A stretch of 64,000 bases of DNA from an uncultured Draconibacterium sp. (GTDB lineage: Bacteria; Bacteroidota; Bacteroidia; Bacteroidales; Prolixibacteraceae), in NCBI RefSeq assembly GCF_963677575.1, contig NZ_OY782038.1:4901501-4965500 (forward strand). The letters run 5' to 3'. The notes under the pieces were generated by a model. It was not told where the DNA came from. It saw only the letters and a program-made list of their open reading frames with translations, and searched no databases. This document shows, one piece after another, positions 25,194-33,808 of this stretch. Numbering within the stretch: position 1 is the stretch's first letter; each line of letters opens with the position of its first letter. The translations under genes were made by a program, and so were the position numbers.

Positions 25194-26780
25194 ATGAAAC
25201 GATTTCACAGGCTATTACTTTCGGTTAGTACCGGTGTATTGTTAAGTCTACCCTGGCTGGGATTTCCCGGTTGGGTGGTTTTTATTGCATTTATTCCGCT
25301 ACTTTACCTCGATAATTTCTTTTTCAAGTATAAAGAAGGCTTTCCACCGGTTTCGCTGTGGGGACATGTTTTTCTTGCTGCATTGATATGGAATATTTTG
25401 GCTTCCTGGTGGATGGCAAAAGTTTCGCTGGTTGGAGTGGGAGCTGCCATGATTTTCAATGCCTTTTTGATGTCGTTGGTTTGGTGGGGCGCTCATTCCA
25501 TTCGACGAAAATTATCGTCGCCACTGGGCTATATTTCGCTGGTTGTTTTTTGGATTTCATTGGAATATCTGCAGTTTAAATGGGATATTGAATGGCCGTG
25601 CCTGCAATTGGGAAGTGTATTGGCCAATAATGTAAAAATCATTCAATGGTACGAATACACCGGAACTTTTGGCGGATCGCTCTGGATCTTACTTTTGAAT
25701 CTATTCCTTTTTCAACTTTTGCGGAATATTCAATTAAAAAGTCCACTAAAAAAGAAGATAACCAGCTCAACCGTTTTACTGGTATTGTTGATCGTTCCGC
25801 TGATTATTTCTTTTCGGATGTATACTTCATACTACGAAAAGAAGAAGCCAATAAACATTGCCATTGTTCAACCCAATGTTGATCCGTATAACGAAAAATT
25901 TGACCTTGAGGCTGAGACGCAGAAATTGGATGATTTTCTTCGTTTGGCAGCAGAAGTAACAAACGATAGTACCGACTTTATTGTTGGCCCGGAAACGTTG
26001 TTTGAACACCAAACGCTATGGGATGAAGCAACTTTTGAATCGAATGCTTTTTTGAATCGTCTCGAAAATTTTCTTCAACAGTATGAAAAGACGAATATGG
26101 TGTTTGGGGTTTCGTCTTTCGAAGTGTACGATAACGAGGAAGATATTACTTATTCTGCACAGAACAATAATGGCATAACTTATGACCGCTACAATACGGC
26201 AATGCTTTTCACCAAAGCCGGAGAGATACAAGTTTACCACAAATCGAAATTAGTTGCCGGAGTTGAAAAGGTGCCCTATCAAAAGTATTTTTCCTTTCTG
26301 AAGAACAACTACATTGATTTGGGAGGTACTTCCGGATCGCTGGGGAGACAAAAAGAAGCCTCAAACCTGACCGCTGAAAAAGCAGTAATAGCGCCGGTGA
26401 TTTGTTTCGAATCGGTGTTCGGTGAATATGTGACTGATTACGTAAAAAGAGGGGCCGATGTAATTTTTGTGATCACGAATGATGGCTGGTGGAAAAATTC
26501 GCGCGGTTATAAACAGCATCTGTTGTTTTCGCAATTGCGGGCAGTTGAAACACGGCGCAGCATTGCACGGTCGGCAAACACCGGAACGTCGTGTTTTATT
26601 AATCAGCGTGGTGATGTTTTACAAGCAACAAGCTGGTGGAAGGAAGCGGCTATTCCCGGATCGATCAACAAAAATGAGGCACTGACATTTTACGTAAAAC
26701 ATGGCGATTATATTGCCCGCACTTCGGTGTTTATAAGCGTATTAATGGTATTGCTGGTGTTTGTGAGAAGGTTCGCATAA
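25194..26780 (+). CDS. lnt: Apolipoprotein N-acyltransferase
   Basis: About 528 residues from the ATG at 25194; a TTG two codons earlier is less likely. Six to seven N-terminal membrane helices (to about 215) and a C-terminal helix frame a periplasmic carbon-nitrogen hydrolase domain (about 225-500). The triad is E in VGPETLF, K in VYHKSKLV and C404 in PVICFESVF. It adds the third acyl chain to lipoprotein N-terminal Cys. It follows the split nucleotidase by 14 bases and may share its transcript. Confidence 0.92.
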   Translation: MKRFHRLLLSVSTGVLLSLPWLGFPGWVVFIAFIPLLYLDNFFFKYKEGFPPVSLWGHVFLAALIWNILASWWMAKVSLVGVGAAMIFNAFLMSLVWWGAHSIRRKLSSPLGYISLVVFWISLEYLQFKWDIEWPCLQLGSVLANNVKIIQWYEYTGTFGGSLWILLLNLFLFQLLRNIQLKSPLKKKITSSTVLLVLLIVPLIISFRMYTSYYEKKKPINIAIVQPNVDPYNEKFDLEAETQKLDDFLRLAAEVTNDSTDFIVGPETLFEHQTLWDEATFESNAFLNRLENFLQQYEKTNMVFGVSSFEVYDNEEDITYSAQNNNGITYDRYNTAMLFTKAGEIQVYHKSKLVAGVEKVPYQKYFSFLKNNYIDLGGTSGSLGRQKEASNLTAEKAVIAPVICFESVFGEYVTDYVKRGADVIFVITNDGWWKNSRGYKQHLLFSQLRAVETRRSIARSANTGTSCFINQRGDVLQATSWWKEAAIPGSINKNEALTFYVKHGDYIARTSVFISVLMVLLVFVRRFA

Positions 26781-27368
26781 GGACAAAAAAATCCGCACTA
26801 ATCCATTGTGTAAAACCCCTGTATAACAGGATTTGAGCGCCCGGTTGATCAAACTTCCACCGGTCCGAAGACTCACCCCGATAAATCGGGACTACAAGGC
26901 CTGCTTTTACAACCATAAAGAGCTTACTCGGTTAAATTTTTTCTGTTGAGTTTACCAATTTATAGATCAATGCGGAAAATATTTTTTCTCTCTCAATGAA
27001 CTCGTTTTGTATAAGTCAAATGTAGCTGTAAGCTTTGGTATATGCAAATTTTAGAGGTTAATTTTGATTAATGAAAAGTTAATGTATTGTTGGATAGTTT
27101 ATTAAATAGTAACGATTTTTATGAAATTTTCATAGTATGATATATGTTGTTTTACCAGTTAGATATTTATGATATATAATTGGGGATATTGGCCCGTTTT
27201 TGATAAGAGAAATTAGGAAATATCACCTCATTTCTTGAGAAAATGGCGTTTTATCAGTTTCATTTTAGATACAAAAATGGATCTTATTAAAATTGTTTGT
27301 TACTATAAGGTATAAGATGGAACTCGCATGATTTTAATTATCCGCCTATGTGTGAAAATTTTTTTACA
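26781..27368. other. 588-bp gene-free, AT-rich intergenic region
   Basis: No gene supported. Two short perfect palindromes lie near its left end: CCTGTATAACAGG (26818-26830) and CCCGATAAATCGGG (26877-26890), possible terminator hairpins or remains of a repeat. The right 400 bases are AT-rich without a clear signal. Confidence 0.5.
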
Positions 27369-28637
27369 TTAGAATCGGAAATCAACGCCAAGGGCCAATA
27401 CGTATGATTTATTCGTTACATCAACAGGAATCCCTGCACTTAAAGACTTAATACTTTCATCATTCCAGAAAGTACGGCCCAAACCTAAATCAATCTGAAT
27501 ATTGTTTGAAATATTATATCCTGCCCCCAATCCAACATTTAAGTTATCGTATTTTGGGGCTTCGTAAAGTCCCATCTGGGTATAATAAAGCTCCATATCG
27601 TCGTAGTTAAATGCAGTGAAGCTACATCCGGCACTTACTTCCAGTTTCTTATTTAGCATATAAATGAAACCTAAATTTGCCGTATAACAATTTCCGGCCA
27701 GATCCGATAAGTCTTTAACCGTACTGTTACCATATACGTCGGCTAATACAATATCTCCCCAGTCTGCATCAGTTTGAAAATAGTAGTTAAAATCGGCTTC
27801 GGCACTTAACTTATCCGAGATTCTATAGCGGATACCTGTATTTAAAGCAGCCGGTAAATCGCGTTGGCTTTTTGTTCCGTCCTCAATTAAAGTAGCACTT
27901 CCTTTGTTATCAGATACTTCGAACTCTAAATTTACTTTCGTTTCGTAATGCACAGCAATATTTAATTTTTCAGAAGGTTTGAAGTCAATGCCTATGATTC
28001 CTCCAAATCCGCTTGCTGTTGATTTATAATCAACACCAAGAGCTAACTGGGAAAAAGCAACATTTGCTTCTGTTTTATTAATGGCCTTAACATATCGGCT
28101 TCCTACCGAAAATGAAAAATTATCGGATATAGCATAAGAAAAGTTCAGGGGTACGGTTAAATAGTAAGAAGACGCTTTTAAGGACTGCTCTGTAATCTGA
28201 TTTCCGGGAGACAAACTGGCTCCTATCAATAAAGTTGTAATTGATCCATTAGGATAATCAACAGTTGCACCACCTCCGGAAATATATACGCCGGATGAAA
28301 CTGCATATTTATTTTTCTTGTATGCTGCATAAAACATGGGCAGAAAAGGATCCATGCCATCTTGCTCGTATGCCATTTCTGTTCCGTAAAAATTGAAACT
28401 GTGTTGAGGATGGCGAAATAGCATCTGGTTGCTAATGCTTAAATAAATTCCATCGTCGAGCATTGCCAAACCGGCAGAGTTATAATTTACCATATCTGCA
28501 CCTCCATCGAGAGCTGCGTTTCGAACATTTGACCGTATCCATTTGGCACTCATATTCGCCAAATTGTCCATTTGTGCATTCGCAATAACAGTAATGGCAA
28601 GCAATGCAATAATCGGGATAATTGCTTTTTTATTCAT
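27369..28637 (-). CDS. OmpP1/FadL-like outer-membrane transport protein
   Basis: 422 residues with a signal peptide ending ANAQ and a beta-barrel pattern throughout, ending in FRF, the typical aromatic C terminus. Segments such as GGADMVNYNSAGLAMLDDG near the N terminus and the repeated short amphipathic strands match the OmpP1/FadL/TodX porin family, which moves hydrophobic molecules across the outer membrane. The substrate is unknown. Single gene in a broad intergenic setting. Confidence 0.78.
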   Translation of the reverse strand: MNKKAIIPIIALLAITVIANAQMDNLANMSAKWIRSNVRNAALDGGADMVNYNSAGLAMLDDGIYLSISNQMLFRHPQHSFNFYGTEMAYEQDGMDPFLPMFYAAYKKNKYAVSSGVYISGGGATVDYPNGSITTLLIGASLSPGNQITEQSLKASSYYLTVPLNFSYAISDNFSFSVGSRYVKAINKTEANVAFSQLALGVDYKSTASGFGGIIGIDFKPSEKLNIAVHYETKVNLEFEVSDNKGSATLIEDGTKSQRDLPAALNTGIRYRISDKLSAEADFNYYFQTDADWGDIVLADVYGNSTVKDLSDLAGNCYTANLGFIYMLNKKLEVSAGCSFTAFNYDDMELYYTQMGLYEAPKYDNLNVGLGAGYNISNNIQIDLGLGRTFWNDESIKSLSAGIPVDVTNKSYVLALGVDFRF

Positions 28638-28796
28638 CGTTTTAATAAATTGATTTATGTTAAAATAATCTTCAAAACTATAAAAATACTGTTATTTGAA
28701 ATAGAATTTTACAATGAAATGCTGATGCTAATAAAGTTCTTAATCTTTATAATTATTGCTTAACAGTAGACGAGGGGAAGTATTTCATCTGTGAAG

Positions 28797-28948
28797 TTAA
28801 TCCGCATTATTCATCACAAATAGCAAAATAGTTTAATGCGACGAAGTTTCGTACCCATTTTTGACACTCAAAAATGGACTCAACTAAGTCGGGATTAATC
28901 CGGAGATACATGACTATTGCTATAATCAGATGAATTATCCGGGTTAAA
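28797..28948 (-). repeat. 152-bp MITE-like repeat, copy B
   Basis: Reverse complement of the copy at 2989-3140, same length, about five mismatches. Terminal TTAA, imperfect terminal inverted repeats and the inner CCATTTTTG/CAAAAATGG hairpin are kept. Confidence 0.75.
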
Positions 28949-29065
28949 TTGACCCAGTGAATCCCACCGGAAAATGTCGAACTTTTTGATTGAAGATTAT
29001 GAGGCCGTTTTACCGTTTATAAATACTGAAAAGCAGAGGAAAAGACTCAAATTGTTGAGCTCAAC
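28949..29065 (+). repeat. Dispersed paralogous segment, copy 1
   Basis: ATTGACC, a GTGA/TCCCA stretch and GAAAATGTCGAACTTTTTGA are shared with 32866-32985; resemblance continues to AAACTCAAATT at the end. Both copies open a frame with MSNFLxEDxxAV. It may be the end of a decayed mobile gene family. Confidence 0.55.
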
Positions 29066-29195
29066 TAGAAAGCGTACGCGATTCATTTGGCAGACAGGCG
29101 AAAAAATTGTGTATGAGCTACTTCAATTAGCTTTCAAAGTCAATTTGCTTGGGGTACTTCTCTTCCTTCCAATTCTTTTATACAAGTATTATTAA
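28974..29195 (+). CDS. Hypothetical 73-aa protein, uncertain
   Basis: MSNFLIEDYEAVLPFINTEK opens a short frame that ends in a hydrophobic segment (NLLGVLLFLPILLYKYY). The first 28 residues are paralogous to a truncated frame at 32897. I recognise no family. It sits between the MITE copy and the BlaI operon promoter and may be a fragment rather than a working gene. Confidence 0.3.
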   Translation: MSNFLIEDYEAVLPFINTEKQRKRLKLLSSTRKRTRFIWQTGEKIVYELLQLAFKVNLLGVLLFLPILLYKYY

Positions 29196-29223
29196 AGGTA
29201 ATAACTAGAAAAATAATCATATA

Positions 29224-29259
29224 ATTATAAAAATAGTTTTATGATTATAAATATAGTTA
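29224..29259. promoter_or_regulatory. Candidate BlaI operator, two 20-bp-spaced direct repeats
   Basis: ATTATAAAAATAGTTT (29224-29239) and ATTATAAATATAGTTA (29244-29259) are near-identical and two helical turns apart, directly upstream of and abutting the -7 element. The position fits autorepression by the BlaI-type protein encoded next. Confidence 0.5.
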
Positions 29260-29267
29260 TATATTTG
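29260..29267 (+). promoter_or_regulatory. -7 promoter element of the BlaI operon
   Basis: TATATTTG, followed by C, matches TAnnTTTG exactly, 40 bases before the BlaI-type ATG. Confidence 0.65.
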
Positions 29268-29306
29268 CACCGTCTGCTATAGAATATTGAAAATAGAATT
29301 ACACCA

Positions 29307-29690
29307 ATGAAAGAGTTGACAAAAGCTGAAGAACAAGTTATGCGATATCTGTGGGAACTCGATAAAGCCTTCCTGAAAGATATTGTAGATCAATTTCCCG
29401 AACCAAAACCCGCCTATACAACAGTACAGACTGTAGTCAGGGTTCTTACCCAAAAGAGTGTTATCGGGTACAAAACGTTTGGGAAGACCAATCAATATTA
29501 TCCGATTATTAAAAAGGATGAATATTTTAGGACGCATTTTAAGGGCGTTGTAAAAAACTTCTTTAATGGCTCTGTAAGTAATTTCGCTTCTTTTTTTACT
29601 GATGATAATGATTTAAGCCTTTCGGAACTGGAAAGAATGAAGCAACTCATCGAATCAAAAATTGATAACCTGAAAAAAAGCGATGATTGA
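29307..29690 (+). CDS. BlaI/MecI/CopY-family transcriptional repressor
   Basis: 127 residues with the winged helix of the BlaI family: LTKAEEQVMRYLWELDKAFLKDIVDQFPEPKPAYTTVQTVVRVL. TTVxTxxxxL is the recognition helix. The C-terminal helical part (about 75-127) would dimerise. It overlaps the M56/M23 gene by 8 bases. In the known bla and mec systems the membrane M56 protein causes cleavage of the repressor after sensing a beta-lactam; here the signal is unknown. Confidence 0.9.
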   Translation: MKELTKAEEQVMRYLWELDKAFLKDIVDQFPEPKPAYTTVQTVVRVLTQKSVIGYKTFGKTNQYYPIIKKDEYFRTHFKGVVKNFFNGSVSNFASFFTDDNDLSLSELERMKQLIESKIDNLKKSDD

Positions 29691-30966
29691 TTTTCTGTAC
29701 TATTTGCTGAAAGTGAGTGGGATATTTTGTATCCTGTATTTGGTTTATTTTATCAGCTTCAGCAGGCTGACATTCCATAAACTAAATCGTGCCTGTCTGA
29801 TGGGCATGTTGCCACTGTCTTTAATCCTTCCGGTTTTAAAAATAAAATTCAACCCCAATATTCCGGTTGCTAAAGATCTACCCATTTTATTTAACGATTT
29901 TGAGAATTTAGTCGAAAAGGGAGGATCAGCAGATACGATCAATCAATTTGAGTTGAACTTTGGCAACTTGTTATTCATTGTTTACAGTCTTGTATTAGTA
30001 TTATTTTTAATGAGATTATTATTAAATGCTTTTAGGTTGATTAAAATCAAACGTCAATCAACAACTCAAACAATTGGAAAATTTTCAGTCATTCGTATCA
30101 GGGTATCTTCTGCCTTTTCATTCTTTAACTGGATATTCCTTCCGCAAAATATAGATTGCGAAATTGCTGAACAGATTATTGAACATGAGAAGCTACACGG
30201 AAACTATAAACATACGCTTGATTTGATTCTGGTTGAATTATTTGCGGCATTCTTTTGGTTTAATCCGTTGGTTTATCTTTTTCGCAGGGATCTTAAATCG
30301 GTTCATGAATTTCAAATTGATCAGCGGCTTCTAAAGGGGAGTCTTAAAACTTCCGATTATTTAAGGCTGCTGCTGAATTACCTGGAGCGATCGGGGACAA
30401 CAATTGCTTTCTGCAATAATTTTAATGGTTCAACCATTGAGCAAAGGATTAAAATGATGACAAAAGCCAAAAGCACAGGATGGAAAAGAGGAAGGTACCT
30501 GTTACTTGTGCCACTTGTTGCTGCGATAACTATGGCATTTTCTGATCGTTCAGGCAACAACGATATCCCGGATATTTATCCAATCAAGGCAGGGGCATCA
30601 TTCACCATAAGTTCAGGGTACGGTAACCGGATTCACCCTATTGCAAAAGAAAAAAGGTTTCATTACGGAATCGACTTTGCAGCGCAAACAGGAACACCGG
30701 TTGTAGCTACAGCCAGTGGTGTTGTTACACGGGTTGTATTTCTTGAAAAAAGTTATGGGAAATTAATTGAAATAGACCACTGTAACAGTTATGTCACGCG
30801 TTATACCCAGTTGAATGATTACGCAGTAAAAGAAGGGGATAAGGTAACGAAAGGGGATGTTATTGGATACGTTGGTCAATCAGGGCTTTCTATCGGCCCG
30901 CATTTACATTACGAAATCTTTAAAGAAGGTAAAAATGTGAATCCCCAGGATTATATCACCAAATAG
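29683..30966 (+). CDS. BlaR1-like M56 membrane peptidase fused to an M23 peptidase domain
   Basis: 427 residues. The N-terminal part has four membrane helices (about 3-21, 38-54, 90-111, 183-200) with the M56 zinc motif HEKLH (H168, E169, H172) and FWFNPLVYLFRRDL. A fifth helix near 275 leads to a periplasmic M23 (LytM) domain (about 300-425) with HYGIDFA (H327, D331) and HLHYEI (H407, H409). Classic BlaR1 carries a penicillin-binding sensor at this place; here a peptidoglycan endopeptidase-type domain replaces it. Both zinc sites look complete. It overlaps the repressor gene and is followed by another M23 gene after 14 bases. Confidence 0.87.
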   Translation: MIDFLYYLLKVSGIFCILYLVYFISFSRLTFHKLNRACLMGMLPLSLILPVLKIKFNPNIPVAKDLPILFNDFENLVEKGGSADTINQFELNFGNLLFIVYSLVLVLFLMRLLLNAFRLIKIKRQSTTQTIGKFSVIRIRVSSAFSFFNWIFLPQNIDCEIAEQIIEHEKLHGNYKHTLDLILVELFAAFFWFNPLVYLFRRDLKSVHEFQIDQRLLKGSLKTSDYLRLLLNYLERSGTTIAFCNNFNGSTIEQRIKMMTKAKSTGWKRGRYLLLVPLVAAITMAFSDRSGNNDIPDIYPIKAGASFTISSGYGNRIHPIAKEKRFHYGIDFAAQTGTPVVATASGVVTRVVFLEKSYGKLIEIDHCNSYVTRYTQLNDYAVKEGDKVTKGDVIGYVGQSGLSIGPHLHYEIFKEGKNVNPQDYITK

Positions 30967-30980
30967 TAAGCTAACTTCTA

Positions 30981-31937
30981 ATGAAAACAATTCAAATTTT
31001 TGCCATCCTGTTGCTTACAGGTGCTGGTTTAAGGTGTTACAGCCAACAGGATACGATACCGGTTTATGCCAATACCTTAAAAAATACCGTATTGGACACA
31101 ACCTCCCATGAAGCATTATCAACTGGTCACTTTTCCGAATTTCTGCTTCCCGGAAACAATGGATATATCCTTAGCCGGTTTGGACCTCGTTGGGGACGAA
31201 TGCATTACGGAACAGATATACGGATGCATCGGGGCGATACCGTTGTTGCTGTGGAAAGCGGAACTGTTGTGCGTTCGAACTGGGGAACAGGATTTGGCAG
31301 GATCATTATTATCAAACATAAAAACAATATAGAAACGTATTATGGGCACCTGTCAAAATTTTTGAAAAAGAAGGGCGAAAAGGTTAGGCAGGGAGAAGCC
31401 ATAGCTTTGGCCGGAAGTACAGGAAATGCCAGGGGGCCTCATCTCCACTTTGAAATTCATGAGAAGGGAAAAGCATTTGATCCGGAATTGGTTTACGACT
31501 TCAAAAAAAATAAAATAAGAGATGAAGCTCAACAAGAAGAATCACTGGCTGCGGTTCGTAAAAAACTAAGACCTGAAGCTTATGCAAATAACATAGCCAT
31601 ACCCGAATTTTATAGTGTTCGTAATGGTGATTCGCTTTGGAAAATTTCACGTCGATACAAGATATCGATCAGCACAATTTGCCGTCTAAATCATATTTCA
31701 GAGAATAAGGTCTTACAAATTGGACAACCTTTACGATTATACTCGCGCGAAACCAACAGTAACCCTGAATTTTATAGTGTTCGTAAAGGTGATTCGCTTT
31801 GGGAAATTTCACGTCGGTACAAGATATCGATCAATACAATTTGCCGTCTAAATCATATTTCTGAGAATAAGGTCTTACAAATTGGACAACCTTTACGATT
31901 ATACTCGCGCAAAGCCAACAATAAAGACAAAATCTAA
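30981..31937 (+). CDS. Exported M23 peptidase with two LysM repeats
   Basis: 318 residues: a signal peptide (about 1-21), an M23 domain (about 55-170) with HYGTDI (H75, D79) and HLHFEIHEKG (H154, H156), then two almost identical LysM domains (about 209-255 and 263-309) that bind peptidoglycan glycan. It would cut wall cross-links. As third gene of the BlaI operon it is probably induced when the M56/M23 sensor is triggered. The LysM pair comes from a recent 162-bp tandem duplication. Confidence 0.9.
   Translation: MKTIQIFAILLLTGAGLRCYSQQDTIPVYANTLKNTVLDTTSHEALSTGHFSEFLLPGNNGYILSRFGPRWGRMHYGTDIRMHRGDTVVAVESGTVVRSNWGTGFGRIIIIKHKNNIETYYGHLSKFLKKKGEKVRQGEAIALAGSTGNARGPHLHFEIHEKGKAFDPELVYDFKKNKIRDEAQQEESLAAVRKKLRPEAYANNIAIPEFYSVRNGDSLWKISRRYKISISTICRLNHISENKVLQIGQPLRLYSRETNSNPEFYSVRKGDSLWEISRRYKISINTICRLNHISENKVLQIGQPLRLYSRKANNKDKI
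31605..31928 (+). repeat. 162-bp tandem duplication coding for LysM1 and LysM2
   Basis: Two copies with a period of exactly 162 bases (54 codons) and about 94% identity by eye (starts 31605 and 31767). Confidence 0.85.
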
Positions 31938-32055
31938 AACCAGATGAAACGAGCATCTCAAATTTTTGCCACACAACTTGTCCCGGATAACCGGGAGGAG
32001 AATGATGAAAAGCGAGTTCCATGAGTTACCTTAATCAATAAACAATTTTAAATGA

Positions 32056-32142
32056 ATGAAAGTATTAGCTGTAATTATATTCTTGACGCTTGGGTTAGTA
32101 TCATTTGGACAACAAACAACAAATATGTTTTTTATTTTATGA
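32056..32142 (+). pseudogene. Signal-peptide fragment of a lost exported protein
   Basis: 28 codons: MKVLAVIIFLTLGLVSFGQQ is a clear signal peptide, but the frame stops eight codons later (TTNMFFIL). No matching mature protein follows. Likely debris. Confidence 0.4.
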
Positions 32143-32215
32143 TTTACTTGTTGTATGCAAGTGCATTAGAGCAACACTAAAACCAGATTAATTGACAGCT
32201 ATAAGAATGGATTAG

Positions 32216-32662
32216 GTTATAAACAGAAGTATAGGAATAGATATTTTACGAGGATTGGCAATATTATCGGTAATTCTCTTGCACCTAAATATACGAGTAC
32301 CTTTCTCCGATACGTTTGCTGGAAAATTGCTACCCAAAGAGGTTTACAAAATCCTTTTCTGGAGTGGATATTATGGTGTCTTTATGTTTTTCGTTATTTC
32401 AGGTTTTTTAATCGCAAATTCTTCATTAAATAAAAGGGGGCAACTTCCAAGCATTAGTCTGGAAAATTTTACTGGATGCGTTTTGCCCGGATTATTCCGC
32501 TCTTATTAATCCTGCTTACAATCTCATCAGTTTTGCACATTGCAGGAATTGAGGGTTTTGTAATTAATTTTATCTGCACTTTTGGGTGAAATAGTTGCTC
32601 GTCTCTTTTCAAATCCAGTCAACAGATATTTGAGGCTACAGTTCAATGTAAAAAATAAATAA
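32216..32662 (+). pseudogene. Acyltransferase_3 (OafA-like) remnant
   Basis: The first frame reads RSIGIDILRGLAILSVILLH and FFVISGFLIANSSL, the conserved start of membrane O-acyltransferases. The frame is lost at about 32465 and resumes in another frame as FYWMRFARIIPLLLILLT. It then jumps straight to a family-like C-terminal tail (EIVARLFSNPVNRYLRL), so about 200 codons in the middle are missing. No start codon is visible. Not functional. Confidence 0.7.
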
Positions 32663-32865
32663 TGAATTAACTTTTAACAACAAACACTAGCATACAACAT
32701 CGGTTTTGTATAAGTAATGGCAGGTGATGTAGTAAATATTAAGGTTTGTACACGTTCATTTCCACTTCGAAATTCCATTGTATGAATTAGATTTATTCAA
32801 CAGACATTTCCGAAGAGTAAATAGGATAAAAACAGGAGTATGTAGACAAATCATACCCCTGCTTA

Positions 32866-32985
32866 GACAAATTGACCACGTGATCCCAACCAGAAAATGT
32901 CGAACTTTTTGACTGAAGATTTTGATGCTGTTTTGAAGTTTATGAATGAAGAAAAACAGAAGAGGAAAGTCAAATTATAGTTTAA
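32866..32985 (+). repeat. Dispersed paralogous segment, copy 2
   Basis: Partner of 28949-29065. The frame from 32897 reads MSNFLTEDFDAVLKFMNEEK and stops after 27 codons. Confidence 0.5.
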
Positions 32986-32989
32986 TCGA

Positions 32990-33793
32990 TTATTTTAACA
33001 ACCGTGTTGGAGAATAGCCAAACTGTTTTTTAAACGCAAACGAAAAATGCGACAGGTTTTCAAATCCTACTTCATAACATACGTCTGTTGGTTTCGACTT
33101 ATTTTGCGTTAAACGATAATGTGCCAGTTCAAGCCGTTTTTGTGTAAGCCATCTTTGAGGAGTAGTGCTAAATGTTTTTTTGAAGTCTCTTTTGAAAGTT
33201 GTTAAACTTCGGCCTGTCAGATAACCAAACTTTTCAAGCGGAAGATTAAATATAAAGTTCTTCTCCATAAAATCGATTAAATCAACTTTTCCCGGTTCCT
33301 CAAAGTTTGCTAAAACATTGTCAATCTTTTTGTCGATGCTCCTGAGGATGCTGATGGCCTCTGTTATTTTTAATGAGGCAATTTCTTCCGGGATATCAGT
33401 CATTTCAAAATAGGGTATCAAAGAAGAAAGACAACTTTGCAATAGGGGATGGTTATTATAACTTAATATCTGTGGTGAAACTGAAGGCAAAGGATGGATA
33501 TCAATTTTGGAATAAAATTCTCTTAGCCTTGCCGTGGAGAGATGCATTACAACTGTTTGGTGCGGTTGTCCGTTTTTGGGATAGTTAATTATAGTGGCTA
33601 ACTGATTTCTTGGGATTAAAAATATATCTCCTGTTTTGAAATAATAAGTTGCATCCGATTGCACAATTTTCGTTTCGCCGGAGATGAACCACACAAGCAT
33701 GTGATGGTCAAACATAATGTCCGACTTAAAAAAGTTATCCTCATAAGAGGACAACTTTATATCATCGGTAATATATTTTGCGGTATATTCCAT
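32990..33793 (-). CDS. AraC-family transcriptional regulator
   Basis: 267 residues. The N-terminal half (about 20-110) has a cupin-like sensor pattern (FKTGDIFLIPRNQLATI); the C-terminal 100 residues are the double helix-turn-helix: PLEKFGYLTGRSLTTFKRDFKKTF, then PTDVCYEVGFENLSHFSFAFKKQFGYSPTRL. It is probably a regulator of the SDR gene that lies upstream on the same strand; without the IS4-like element between them the two genes would be only about 36 bases apart. The effector is unknown. Confidence 0.9.
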   Translation of the reverse strand: MEYTAKYITDDIKLSSYEDNFFKSDIMFDHHMLVWFISGETKIVQSDATYYFKTGDIFLIPRNQLATIINYPKNGQPHQTVVMHLSTARLREFYSKIDIHPLPSVSPQILSYNNHPLLQSCLSSLIPYFEMTDIPEEIASLKITEAISILRSIDKKIDNVLANFEEPGKVDLIDFMEKNFIFNLPLEKFGYLTGRSLTTFKRDFKKTFSTTPQRWLTQKRLELAHYRLTQNKSKPTDVCYEVGFENLSHFSFAFKKQFGYSPTRLLK

Positions 33794-33808
33794 TTATTCC
33801 TTTATTAT

